Assembly: GCF_030848945.1 (NCBI RefSeq)
Contig: NZ_JANHAX010000002.1
Location: forward strand, 620,001-684,000
Origin: Marimonas arenosa
Lineage (GTDB): Bacteria; Pseudomonadota; Alphaproteobacteria; Rhodobacterales; Rhodobacteraceae
DNA: 64,000 nt
Direction of reading: 5' to 3'
Position numbers and translations under genes: made by a program. Positions 50,097-58,477 of this stretch are shown in pieces (within the stretch, counting starts at the first letter, position 1; each line of letters opens with the position of its first letter). The notes under the pieces were generated by a model. That model was not told the origin of the DNA. It worked only from the letters and a program-made list of their open reading frames with translations, and did not search any database.

Positions 50097-52031
50097 ATGC
50101 GCTGGATCATCAGAATGGCAATGGCGTTGGTTGTAGCGGCGGTCCTGTTGTTGGGGCTTGTTCTGCTGCTGCCGGGCGAGAAGATCGCCGGCGTGGCGCT
50201 GGAACAGATCCGCCAGGCGCTGGGACGCGATGTGCGGCTGGACGGCAAGGCCGAGATCAGCCTGCTGCCGACGCTGCGGGTGCGTACCGGCGCGGTGACG
50301 GTGGCCAACGCCGAGTGGTCCGACAGCGGGCCGATGCTGACGGCCGAGGGACTTTTGATCGCGGTCGAAACCCTGCCGCTTTTGCGCGGCGAGATCCGGG
50401 TGAAGTCGGTGGAGCTCGATGCGCCGGTTCTGTTGCTGGAACGGTCCCGCGACGGGCGGGCCAACTGGGACACGAAACGCGGGGACGCATCGGCGGACGG
50501 CGGCGGCGCGTCCGAGAAAGCGGTGCAGGGAATCGACAAGCTGGAGTTGCGCAATGGCAAGGTGACCTATGCCGACGGCGTCACCGGCAAGTTGCGCGTC
50601 TACAGCGCGGTCAACGCCAGCCTCTCCGCCACCGACCTGCGGGGCCGTGCGACGCTGACGCTGGGGTTTGTCACCGGCGAGGGAAAAAGCGCTGGTGCGC
50701 CGGTCGTGGTCACGAGCCGGATCGATGGTCTGAGACCGTTCGTGGAGGGCGGGACCGTGCCGATCGAGGCGACGCTGTCGGCGGCGCAGGGCGAACTGCG
50801 GTTCGTCGGGCGGGCCAATATCGGCGGCGAACTGGCCGGCGAGATCAACGCCGAGCTGCCGCGGACCGCCGCCTTTGCCGCGGCGCTGGGAGTCCCCGGA
50901 GTCGCGCCGGGACGCGGTCTGGGTCAGCAGCTGACGGGCGGCGGCAAGATCGTCGTGACCGGGGGGCGCAAACTGGCGTTGCGGGACTTCCAGGCGAGGC
51001 TCGATCACAACCGGCTGACGACCGACATGGATGTCGATTTCGGCCGCGACACGCCCTATGTAACCGCCCGTATCAGCGCTGGGGAGCTGGACTTTACCCG
51101 GCCGCAGGGTGATGGCGGCGGGGCCGCTCAGGGTCAGGGGGGGTGGTCGCCCGATCCGATCGATGCCGGCATCCTGGGGCTGCTCGATGGTCAGGCGCGG
51201 CTCACGCTGGACTCGGCCACCTTCGACGGGTTCCGGGCGGGGCCGAGCGACATCGGCATCACACTCGAGCGCAGCCGGGCGGTGTTCGCGCTGACTCAGG
51301 TGGCGGCCTATGGCGGCACGCTGGGGGGCGAGTTCGTGATCAACAATCGCAGCGGGTTGTCGGTGGGCGGCAAGCTGACCATGCGTCAGGTCGATGCCGA
51401 GGCGATGCTGAGCGACACCGCCGGCATCACCCGCTTGTCCGGCAGGTTCGGGGGCGCGGTGAATTTCCTCGGGGTCGGCAAGTCGGTCCAGGCGATCATG
51501 GACAGTCTCAGAGGCGACGGCCGGATGCAGATGGAAACCGGTCGGATCAGCGGTATCGACCTCGACCGTCTGATGCGCTCGGGTGAAGTCACGAGCGGCA
51601 CCACGATCTTTGACACGCTCACGGCGACGTTCACCCTGGACGGCGGCAACTTGCGCAATGACGACCTGAAGATGGTGCTGCCCAATATAGAGGCGACCGG
51701 CAAGGGTCGGGTGGGGCTGGGCGCGCGCGACATCGATTACCTGCTGATCCCGGTGGCGTTGAAGGCCCGTGGCGGCAAGGGGCTGGCCGTGCCGGTGCGG
51801 ATCCGTGGACCGTGGAGTCATCCGCGCTACACACCGGACATGGGGGCGGCGGTCGACCTGAATCTCGCCGAAGAGAAGAAGGCGCTCGAGGACAAGGCCA
51901 AGGCGGCGGTGCAGGAGAAACTGGAGAAGGAGCTGGGCGTCGAAACCCAGGAAGGCCAGAGCCTGGAGGATGCCATCAAGCAGAAAGCCGAAGAAGAACT
52001 GTTGAAAGGGCTTCAGAAGCTTTTGGAATAG
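50097..52031 (+). CDS. AsmA family protein
   Basis: A 644-aa bacterial AsmA-like protein with one N-terminal membrane helix ('MALVVAAVLLLGLVLLL') and then a long repeating beta-groove domain in the periplasm. 'VRLDGKAEISLLPTLRVRTG' is the typical early AsmA strand block, and 'DYLLIPVALKARGGKGLAVP' the DUF3971/AsmA_2 C-block. The Glu/Lys-rich tail ('EEKKALEDKAKAAVQEKLEK') is a coiled coil. AsmA proteins bridge phospholipids between membranes. The ATG follows AAGGGGGC. Its 3' end overlaps the truncated ZIP gene on the other strand by 19 nt. Confidence 0.92.
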   Translation: MRWIIRMAMALVVAAVLLLGLVLLLPGEKIAGVALEQIRQALGRDVRLDGKAEISLLPTLRVRTGAVTVANAEWSDSGPMLTAEGLLIAVETLPLLRGEIRVKSVELDAPVLLLERSRDGRANWDTKRGDASADGGGASEKAVQGIDKLELRNGKVTYADGVTGKLRVYSAVNASLSATDLRGRATLTLGFVTGEGKSAGAPVVVTSRIDGLRPFVEGGTVPIEATLSAAQGELRFVGRANIGGELAGEINAELPRTAAFAAALGVPGVAPGRGLGQQLTGGGKIVVTGGRKLALRDFQARLDHNRLTTDMDVDFGRDTPYVTARISAGELDFTRPQGDGGGAAQGQGGWSPDPIDAGILGLLDGQARLTLDSATFDGFRAGPSDIGITLERSRAVFALTQVAAYGGTLGGEFVINNRSGLSVGGKLTMRQVDAEAMLSDTAGITRLSGRFGGAVNFLGVGKSVQAIMDSLRGDGRMQMETGRISGIDLDRLMRSGEVTSGTTIFDTLTATFTLDGGNLRNDDLKMVLPNIEATGKGRVGLGARDIDYLLIPVALKARGGKGLAVPVRIRGPWSHPRYTPDMGAAVDLNLAEEKKALEDKAKAAVQEKLEKELGVETQEGQSLEDAIKQKAEEELLKGLQKLLE

Positions 52032-52372
52032 GGTGGAAGTCCAAGGAGCGGAAGCAGACCCATCGGAAAATCTGCCGTCCCGGGCTTGTCACATACGAAA
52101 GCGATGAGAATCCGGTTCAGAAGGTGCATTGCCACGTAGCCTGACAGCAGCCAAACCGGTGCCGCCTTCGCCATCTCGAAAGCCTCGGGGATGATATGAA
52201 GGAACGAGACCGAAATCAGGACACCTGCCGCAAAACAGGAAAAATACGTGGTGTTCGCGCGCGCCAATTCCTCAAACCGGCGCATGACGAGGAGGCCGAC
52301 TGTTGTCACCCGGGCAGCGAGCAGGCTGGCTAGAAAGGATGTCCAGAAATGGGTGTCCACCAGCCCGCTCAA
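52013..52372 (-). pseudogene. Truncated ZIP-family metal transporter
   Basis: A frame from TTG 52372 encodes ~119 aa of the N-terminal part of a ZIP (zinc/iron permease) transporter: 'FAAGVLISVSFLHIIPEAFE', then 'VWLLSGYVAMHLLNRILIAF' and 'VCDKPGTADFPMGLLPLLGL'. Intact relatives continue with 'GFHSFxDG' and several more helices carrying the metal-site His-rich motif HExPEG. Here the sequence diverges after LLPLLGL and runs into the 3' end of asmA, where a stop occurs. The transporter is therefore non-functional, cut off near 52035-52045. Confidence 0.78.
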
Positions 52373-52397
52373 AACTGTGAACCAGAGAAATTGACAG

Positions 52398-52640
52398 TCA
52401 TTTCTCGTCAGAGCCCGCAGACACCGCCTTGCGATCTAGGCCGCCTTGTTTCGTCGGCGGTGTCCCGTCGCTGTCCAACATTCCGACAAGCGACTTTAGA
52501 GCCAAGACGATTTCTCGAAGGATCTTCCCATTTTGGGCCACCGTCCACTCGTCGTCCGCTACACTGTTTTCGCAGGTATCGAAAACCCAGCGGCGCGGCA
52601 TTCCGGACTTCTGCTCTTTCGTCGGAAGTTGGTCCGACAA
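52398..52640 (-). CDS. Uncertain small ORF, 80 aa
   Basis: A possible 80-aa protein starting with TTG at 52640 without a strong ribosome site. The segment 'GKILREIVLALKSLVGMLDS' is amphipathic and helical, the remainder charged. It ends just before the ZIP remnant on the same strand. A second frame overlaps it on the same strand (52408-52662), so the assignment is tentative. No homology is recognised. Confidence 0.28.
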   Translation of the reverse strand: MSDQLPTKEQKSGMPRRWVFDTCENSVADDEWTVAQNGKILREIVLALKSLVGMLDSDGTPPTKQGGLDRKAVSAGSDEK

Positions 52641-52701
52641 GACCTACATCGGAGTTTCGCAAACAGAGGAAGGATCGAGAAGCGCGCGTTGCACGTGGCC
52701 A

Positions 52702-52923
52702 TCAATCATCATCAGGCGCACCTCCTAGGATGGTCAATACCTGCTTCAAAGGACCGGACAGGGCCTGCTCGCCGGATCCCACAATGTCGCTGCGCCCATC
52801 AGCGATAGCCTTAGCTTCCTCGACATCCTTCATGCTGGCGCCAGTCGCCTGAACGGCCGCAATGATCTTTGCGTCGACCTCGCCAAGGATAGCTCTTAAA
52901 CTTTCTTGCGTGATATGGGTCAT
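52702..52923 (-). CDS. Conserved small protein, 73 aa
   Basis: Encodes 73 aa, 'MTHITQESLRAILGEVDAKI' then 'IAAVQATGASMKDVEEAKAI' and ending 'QVLTILGGAPDDD'. A TTAGGGAGC ribosome site sits 7-8 nt before ATG 52923. Alternating helical pattern and acidic end fit a family of short alphaproteobacterial proteins I recall near stress-response genes, with no assigned function. Located in the AT-richer islet between asmA and the DUF2948/murA operon. Confidence 0.6.
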   Translation of the reverse strand: MTHITQESLRAILGEVDAKIIAAVQATGASMKDVEEAKAIADGRSDIVGSGEQALSGPLKQVLTILGGAPDDD

Positions 52924-53204
52924 CCACTTGCTCCCTAAAGACGTTGGTCAAAAGTGCTGAGGTGAAAACCTCGCCTCGTGCACCGCCGCTATGATGGATT
53001 AACAATCGCCTTTCCTCCAATAGAGAGAAGACCGCATTCTCGCATTGACGGAAATCAAAGCGGCAAGACTGAAACTTGGAATAAAAAATATTGCGGCGCT
53101 AGTCTGCACTCTCCTGTCAATGCGGTACAATCCATCTGCGTGTTTTTCAGCTGACGAAGGATAACGAGCGCTCTGTTGATCAAGCGAGAAAGGAGACCTG
53201 AATA

Positions 53205-53783
53205 ATGGTACACAAAGAAACGGAAAGAGAAAAAACGACCATTATCAACGTACCGGAAGCCGTCGGCGTGTTCGATAGTTTCGAAGCCCAGCAGTCTGCC
53301 TTCTACGATCTCCGCGCGGTCGGTTTCCATCATTCGGACATCAGCCTCCTGGGCAGCAAGGAGGCCTTGGAAGAGAAACTCGGCAAAGCTTATTGGCGCG
53401 CGGAGGATCTTGAGGACGATCCGAGAGCACCCCGAGCCCATTTTGTGTCCGAAGAAGCGATTGGAGAACTCGAGGGGGCCATCGCAGGTGGCTTTTTCTT
53501 TGTGGGATCCTACATCGCAATGGCAGCGATGCTCACGCCTGTCAGCACTCTCGCCGCTTCAATCGCCGCAATAGCGATTGGTGGAGGCCCGGCGGCTGTC
53601 TTGGGGACGATTCTCGCCGGCCGCGTCGGAAAGCACCACAAGGATTACTACGCTGACCAGATCCAGCACGGCGGGATCCTGATGTGGGTGCGCTGTCGAG
53701 ACAAGGAGCGTGAGGAACTCGCCGTCAAGATCATGACAGGTCACTCGGGACGAGATGTGCATGTTCATGGCTGGAGTGAATAA
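53205..53783 (+). CDS. Stress-type protein with Gly-rich membrane segment
   Basis: A 192-aa protein. The N-terminal part 'AVGVFDSFEAQQSAFYDLRA' plus 'GFHHSDISLLGS' looks like the signal-poor start of general stress protein 17M/YflT-like domains. A middle region is hydrophobic and Gly/Ala-rich ('ELEGAIAGGFFFVGSYIAMA'...'AIAIGGGPAAVLGTILAGRV') forming glycine-zipper helices, and a conserved tail 'GGILMWVRCRDKEREELAVK' follows. ATG 53205 has a good AGGAGACC site. Similar proteins accompany oxidative or osmotic stress loci. It is on the opposite strand to its islet neighbours. Confidence 0.72.
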   Translation: MVHKETEREKTTIINVPEAVGVFDSFEAQQSAFYDLRAVGFHHSDISLLGSKEALEEKLGKAYWRAEDLEDDPRAPRAHFVSEEAIGELEGAIAGGFFFVGSYIAMAAMLTPVSTLAASIAAIAIGGGPAAVLGTILAGRVGKHHKDYYADQIQHGGILMWVRCRDKEREELAVKIMTGHSGRDVHVHGWSE

Positions 53784-54000
53784 GTGACGCAAGCGCCGAA
53801 ATAGAGTTAGCGTTCTTCTATGCGCCACACGTTTCGCTGTGAGCGCGGCGCACAACGTGCATTGGGCCAAGAACATCCGTTCTTGCGCCTGGATCGAACG
53901 ACTGTTCCGGGCTCGAAACCGATATTCGGTTCGCGGGGCGTGAACGTCCGATCGCCGCGACGGGCCATCCTGCACAAACTCGGAGACCGGGGTGCGGAGG

Positions 54001-54468
54001 TTACTCGGGATGTTCGGGGGCCCGTTTCGAGGGCGCGACATAGGGGCGGGTTACGTCGCGCAACCGGGCCTCGAGCGCTTCGGCCCGCAGCCGCAACGCC
54101 CCGTCGCCGGCCAGCGTGAGCAGGATCTGGCCGGCGGCGTCCTCGCCCGGCTGCCACTCGACCGAGAGCAACGACAGGATCAGGTCGGTGTCGGCCCGGT
54201 CGATCCCCTGGCTGGCGACGCCAAGCACGTTGTCGAAGACCAGCAGCGACCGCACCCGCTCGGGCGCGTGGCGGCCGCGGCCCGGGTCCTCCCAGCGGAA
54301 GCGGTTGAGCAGCAGCGCGAAGCGGCGTTTGCGCGGCTGCCAGCGCATCTCGGTGATCGGGAAGACCGCGTCCTGTGTCAGTGTCGAGATCACCTTGAGA
54401 TCCTCGGCGTCGAGCGCGCCGATGTTGAGTGGGCTCTCGTGGCCTTCTGTGAAGCTAGCGTCGGTCAT
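54001..54468 (-). CDS. DUF2948 family protein
   Basis: A 155-aa protein of the DUF2948 family, found beside murA in many alphaproteobacteria. Recognisable are '[20 protein letters not shown]' and '[20 protein letters not shown]', then '[20 protein letters not shown]'. Its ATG overlaps the murA stop by 4 nt (ATGA), so translation follows murA. Function unknown; hisD, the neighbour I would expect next from other Rhodobacterales, is replaced here by the low-GC islet. Confidence 0.9.
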   Translation of the reverse strand: MTDASFTEGHESPLNIGALDAEDLKVISTLTQDAVFPITEMRWQPRKRRFALLLNRFRWEDPGRGRHAPERVRSLLVFDNVLGVASQGIDRADTDLILSLLSVEWQPGEDAAGQILLTLAGDGALRLRAEALEARLRDVTRPYVAPSKRAPEHPE

Positions 54469-55733
54469 TTTTCGCGCACCCGTTCGATTTTCGCGCCGAC
54501 GCCCTCGAGCTTGCGCACCACGTGCTCGTAGCCGCGATCAAGATGATAGACGCGGGAGACCACGGTTTCGCCTTCGGCGGCGAGGCCGGCGAGGATGAGT
54601 GAAACGGAGGCGCGCAGATCGGTGGCCATCACCGGCGCGCCCTTGAGCCGTTCGACACCGTGCACGGTGGCGGTGCCGCCGTGGACCTCGATCCGGGCGC
54701 CCATGCGCACAAGCTCGGGCGCGTGCATGAAGCGGTTTTCAAAGATCTTCTCTTCCAGCACCGAGGTGCCTTGCGCGGTGCAGAGCAACGCCATCATCTG
54801 TGCTTGCAGGTCGGTCGGGAAGCCGGGGAAGGGCGCGGTGGTGACGTTGACGGCCTTGACCCGGCCATTCTTGCGACAGACCTTGAGGCCGCGGTCGGTC
54901 TCGGTCACCTCGATACCGGCTTCATCGAGTTTCTCGACGAAGCTACGCACCAGATCGAGCTTGCCGCCCAGGCATTCGACCTCGCCGCCGGCGATGGCGG
55001 GGGCGAGCATGTAGGTGCCCAGTTCGATCCGGTCGGTGACGACCGGGTGGGTGGCACCGGAGAGCCGGTCGACGCCCTGGATGGTGATGGTCGAGGTGCC
55101 GTCGCCGTCGATTTGCGCGCCCATCTCGCGCAGGCAGGCGGCGAGGTCGACGATTTCGGGCTCGCGCGCGGCATTTTTCAGGACGGTGGTCCCCTTGGCC
55201 AGCGTCGCCGCCATCAGCACGTTCTCGGTGGCGCCGACGGAGGCGAAGGAGAACTCGACCGTGGCGCCCTTGAGCCCGCCTGGCGCCTTGGCATGCAGGT
55301 AGCCGTCCTTGAGTTCGATCTCGGCGCCAAGCGCTTCGAGCCCGTGGATGTGCAGGTCCATCGGTCGCGCGCCGATGGCGCAGCCGCCGGGCAGAGACAC
55401 CACCGCGTGACCGAGCCGGGCCAGCATCGGACCCAGAACGAGGTTCGAAGCCCGCATCTTGCGGACGATGTCGTAGTCGGCGACGTGGCTGGTGAGGTCG
55501 TGGCTGGACATTGCCAGCACCTGGCCGTCCTGCATGGTGGTGACCTCGGCGCCCAGCGATTGCAGCAGCTGGGTCATCGTCTTGATGTCCGACAGCCGCG
55601 GCGCGTTGGTCAGCGTCAGCGGCTCTTCGCTGAGCAGCGTGGCCGGCATCAGTGTGAGGCAGGCGTTCTTGGCGCCGGCGATGGGTATCTCGCCCCTGAG
55701 TTCACCGTTGCCGGTGACGATGATCTGGTCCAT
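54465..55733 (-). CDS. murA: UDP-N-acetylglucosamine 1-carboxyvinyltransferase
   Basis: A 422-aa enolpyruvyl transferase, the first committed enzyme of peptidoglycan synthesis. The catalytic Cys is present in '[19 protein letters not shown]' (equivalent to E. coli Cys115), so fosfomycin would be expected to bind it. '[20 protein letters not shown]' starts the fold and '[19 protein letters not shown]' is the conserved inner segment. The start ATG 55733, four nt after the small gene's stop, is preferred to GTG 55763. Confidence 0.97.
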   Translation of the reverse strand: MDQIIVTGNGELRGEIPIAGAKNACLTLMPATLLSEEPLTLTNAPRLSDIKTMTQLLQSLGAEVTTMQDGQVLAMSSHDLTSHVADYDIVRKMRASNLVLGPMLARLGHAVVSLPGGCAIGARPMDLHIHGLEALGAEIELKDGYLHAKAPGGLKGATVEFSFASVGATENVLMAATLAKGTTVLKNAAREPEIVDLAACLREMGAQIDGDGTSTITIQGVDRLSGATHPVVTDRIELGTYMLAPAIAGGEVECLGGKLDLVRSFVEKLDEAGIEVTETDRGLKVCRKNGRVKAVNVTTAPFPGFPTDLQAQMMALLCTAQGTSVLEEKIFENRFMHAPELVRMGARIEVHGGTATVHGVERLKGAPVMATDLRASVSLILAGLAAEGETVVSRVYHLDRGYEHVVRKLEGVGAKIERVREK

Positions 55734-55737
55734 GGGC

Positions 55738-55884
55738 TCACGCGTCCTTTTGGTCTTTGTCACCCGGCTTGACCGCCTGGCGCGCCTTGGCCTGGGCCTT
55801 GCGCCGCGCCATGTTGGCCTTGAGCGCGGCCTTGAGGCGCGCGTCGCGGTCGTTTGGTGGTTTCGCGGGTGTCTTGCTGCTCAT
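55738..55884 (-). CDS. Small Lys/Arg/Ala-rich protein upstream of murA, 48 aa
   Basis: Encodes 48 aa: '[20 protein letters not shown]', '[20 protein letters not shown]', then a Lys/Asp-rich end. ATG 55884 has AGAGGTGAGC ahead, and the murA ATG follows its stop by four nt, so it heads the murA-DUF2948 operon. It is predicted to be one long basic helix. I recall similar tiny proteins in front of murA in other alphaproteobacteria, all hypothetical. Confidence 0.75.
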   Translation of the reverse strand: MSSKTPAKPPNDRDARLKAALKANMARRKAQAKARQAVKPGDKDQKDA

Positions 55885-55981
55885 GCTCACCTCTTAAAGG
55901 AGCCGCAAAAAACAGTCCAGATTGCCCTTGCGCCGCGCGGCGTTTGCGTCTAATCAGCCGCCCACGCGATTAGCGCAGGCT

Positions 55982-56056
<75 letters not shown>

Positions 56057-56103
56057 TTTCTCCGCCTGATTTTGTCCTCCGTTACGAGCTTGACCGCTGT
56101 CGC

Positions 56104-57189
56104 CTATTCGACCCGCCGCACGCGATAGTCGTGGATGATCGTCTTGGAATGGATCTCCGTCCGGCTCGACTCGGAGAATGGCGGCGGCAGGTCCTGCAGC
56201 GGGATGTCGTGGCCGCGCGCCCGATTGAAGAAGTCGGTATCCTGGTCGAAATAGCTGCTGGTTTCGGTTCTGTTACGCTCGCACGTGGCCTGGCCCTCGC
56301 CTTCTGCGCACTGGTAGGCGAAGACGGCACTGACCGTGGCCGATGGGATCAGGGCAGAGGGCCACGACAGCTGGACGGACTGTCCTGTCGTGCTGCCGCC
56401 AAGCGAGGTGCCTGCGAGCGCCCGGACCTTGCCGCAATTGGTGCAGCGGCTTGAGACAACGCGGTAGATTTCCGGATCCTGCTCGTAGCTGGCGGTGGCG
56501 TCTGCGCGGGTGACAACGGCGTTGACAAAGACCCAGTCCTTCTTGCGGCGTTCGAGCGTCACCCGGACCGTGAAATCGTAGCGGAAGGCAAAGCCGAAAC
56601 GGTGTGTGACATCGAGCCATGCTCCGGTCTTGGGATCGAAGGCGGGATATGTGCGCAGGTTTGCCAGCGCCCGCTTGCCTTTGAGGGCGATGTCGTAGAC
56701 CCGTTTCTCGCGCTCGAACACCAGCCGCCAGGAGTGGGTGAAACTGCATGGCCCGCCCTCGGCCGGATTGGTGACGCTCCAGGATTTCGTCCGGGTTGCG
56801 CCGGGTTCCAGCGGGATGCTCAGTTGTTCTCCCGGCCCGCCGATCGGGTCATTCCAGATCGTGGTGAACACCACGTCTTCCTGATTGCGGACATGCCCGG
56901 AAATCGAAGCGCTGCCGGTCTTGGTGCCAAGGATATCGGGGTGGCCCTGGGTGAAAGTGATGGAAAATGACCCGGTACCGGAAAACGGTCCGTCCTCATC
57001 CGGAAGTACGAAGTCGGTGCGTGTCTTGCTGGTCCAGGCATACACCCCGGACGGCCAGGTACACAGCGAGTCGCCCCATTCTTCCAGCGCCGCCTTGCGG
57101 TCTTCTGTTTGTGCCGGTGCGGCGGCAAAGGCCAGCAATGCGAAGAAGGCCGTTGAGAGCAGAGGCGTATGGGGACGTCGTGATGGCAT
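56104..57189 (-). CDS. Secreted protein of unknown function, 361 aa
   Basis: ATG 57189 gives 361 aa with a Sec signal ('HTPLLSTAFFALLAFAAAPAQ'). The mature protein is beta-rich and exported, with 'LCTWPSGVYAWTSKTRTDF', 'GSFSITFTQGHPDIL', 'SFTHSWRLVFEREKRVYDI', 'RFGFAFRYDFTVRVTLERRK' and a Cys pair in 'RCTNCGKVRALAG' plus another pair 'YQCAEGEGQATCERN', likely disulfides. No domain is recognised. The ribosome site is weak; a longer in-frame reading to 57360 overlaps the OYE gene. Its stop is 48 nt from tRNA-Thr. Confidence 0.7.
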   Translation of the reverse strand: MPSRRPHTPLLSTAFFALLAFAAAPAQTEDRKAALEEWGDSLCTWPSGVYAWTSKTRTDFVLPDEDGPFSGTGSFSITFTQGHPDILGTKTGSASISGHVRNQEDVVFTTIWNDPIGGPGEQLSIPLEPGATRTKSWSVTNPAEGGPCSFTHSWRLVFEREKRVYDIALKGKRALANLRTYPAFDPKTGAWLDVTHRFGFAFRYDFTVRVTLERRKKDWVFVNAVVTRADATASYEQDPEIYRVVSSRCTNCGKVRALAGTSLGGSTTGQSVQLSWPSALIPSATVSAVFAYQCAEGEGQATCERNRTETSSYFDQDTDFFNRARGHDIPLQDLPPPFSESSRTEIHSKTIIHDYRVRRVE

Positions 57190-57302
57190 GTTCTGGTTCG
57201 AAGCTTGGCGCGGGTCCGCGCAACAGGCAAGTGCTTGGACCTGACCTATGGACTGGCCGGCCCGTTCATCTCCAGCTGCCTTAGGTCGAGGCGGTGGCCG
57301 GA

Positions 57303-58457
57303 TCAGGCTGGCTCGCCCGGGCGAAAGAATTCGGACGTCGCCTGCCGCCGCTCCAGCCACCAGCCGTATTGCTCGGGGTAGGTTTCGAATTGCAGGTCAT
57401 GCTCCAGGGCCCGGGCGGCATGCAGGGCCCAGGCAGGATCGACCAGCGCTTCGCGGCCCACGGCGATCAGGTCGGCTTCACCCGCCGCTAGGATCGCTTC
57501 GGCCTGCTCGGCATGGGTGATCAGGCCCACGGCCATGGTGGTCATGCCAAGATCGCGCCGCACCCGGGCGGCATAGGGCACCTGGAAACCGGGCTGGCGC
57601 TTGCCGCTGGCGGAGGAGGTGGCCGGGCCGGCGATACCGCCCGAGGAACAGTCGAGCACGTCGACGCCGCGGGCCGCCAACTCGCGCGCCAGCGCCACGG
57701 TGTCGTCGAGCGACCAGCCCTGCGGATCGCCGTCGACGGCGGAGGTGCGGAAGAACAGTGGCAGATCGTCGGGCCAGACACCGCGCACCGCTTCGGTGAT
57801 TTCGAGCGCCAGCCGCATGCGGTTTTCCAGGCTGCCGCCATAAGCGTCGTTGCGCTTGTTCGAGAGCGGTGACAGGAAGGAATGCACCAGATAGCCATGG
57901 GCGCCGTGGATCTCGACGATCTTGTAGCCTGCAGCCAGCGCCCGTTTTGCTGCGGCGGCGTAGTCCTCGATCAGTCGCGCAATGTCGTCGGTGGTGAGCG
58001 CCTGCGGCACGGGCCAGCCGTCATCGACCGGGTCGGCCGAAGGGCCGACCGGGGGCCAGGGCATGTCGCCACGGGCGAAGTCGTCTTCGGTCAGCGGGCC
58101 GTTGCCGAACCAGGGCCGCTGCATCCCGGATTTGCGTCCGGCATGGCCGAGCTGCACCGCCGGGATGGCGCCGGCGCGCAGCGCGAACTGCGCCACCCGA
58201 GCGTGGCCCGGGATCTGGCTGTCGCACCAGAGCCCGGCGCAGCCATGGGTGATGCGGCCAGATTTCTGCACCGCGGTGGCCTCGGTGATGATCAGCCCGG
58301 CGCCGCCGGTGGCGAAGCGGCCGAGATGAACGAGGTGCCAGTCTTCGAGATGGCCGTCGTGGGCGGTGTACTGGCACATCGGCGGGATCACGACGCGGTT
58401 GCGCAAGGTGATGCCGCGCAGGCTGAGCGGGGAGAAAAGCAGTGGTATCTCGGACAT
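57303..58457 (-). CDS. Old Yellow Enzyme family NADH:flavin oxidoreductase (YqjM/NamA type)
   Basis: A 384-aa TIM-barrel FMN enzyme that reduces activated C=C bonds with NAD(P)H. It has the class II features: Cys in 'VVIPPMCQYTAHDG' (redox-tuning Cys of YqjM), 'VQLGHAGRKSGMQRPWF', the substrate His in 'IHGAHGYLVHSFLSP' and 'YGGSLENRMRLALEI', and 'LIAVGREALVDPAWALHAAR' near the end. Natural substrate not known. The next gene upstream, an acyl-CoA ligase, ends 20 nt away, so the two are likely one operon. Confidence 0.93.
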   Translation of the reverse strand: MSEIPLLFSPLSLRGITLRNRVVIPPMCQYTAHDGHLEDWHLVHLGRFATGGAGLIITEATAVQKSGRITHGCAGLWCDSQIPGHARVAQFALRAGAIPAVQLGHAGRKSGMQRPWFGNGPLTEDDFARGDMPWPPVGPSADPVDDGWPVPQALTTDDIARLIEDYAAAAKRALAAGYKIVEIHGAHGYLVHSFLSPLSNKRNDAYGGSLENRMRLALEITEAVRGVWPDDLPLFFRTSAVDGDPQGWSLDDTVALARELAARGVDVLDCSSGGIAGPATSSASGKRQPGFQVPYAARVRRDLGMTTMAVGLITHAEQAEAILAAGEADLIAVGREALVDPAWALHAARALEHDLQFETYPEQYGWWLERRQATSEFFRPGEPA

Positions 58458-58477
58458 CGGTTTTCCTTTGCGGAGGT

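Noticed and set aside
49956..51821. Minus-strand open frame of 621 codons
   Set aside because: Antisense to asmA, no conserved motif.
52408..52662. Second minus-strand frame overlapping the 80-aa ORF
   Set aside because: Arg-rich, no ribosome site and no recognisable domain; only one of the two can be real and neither is strongly supported.
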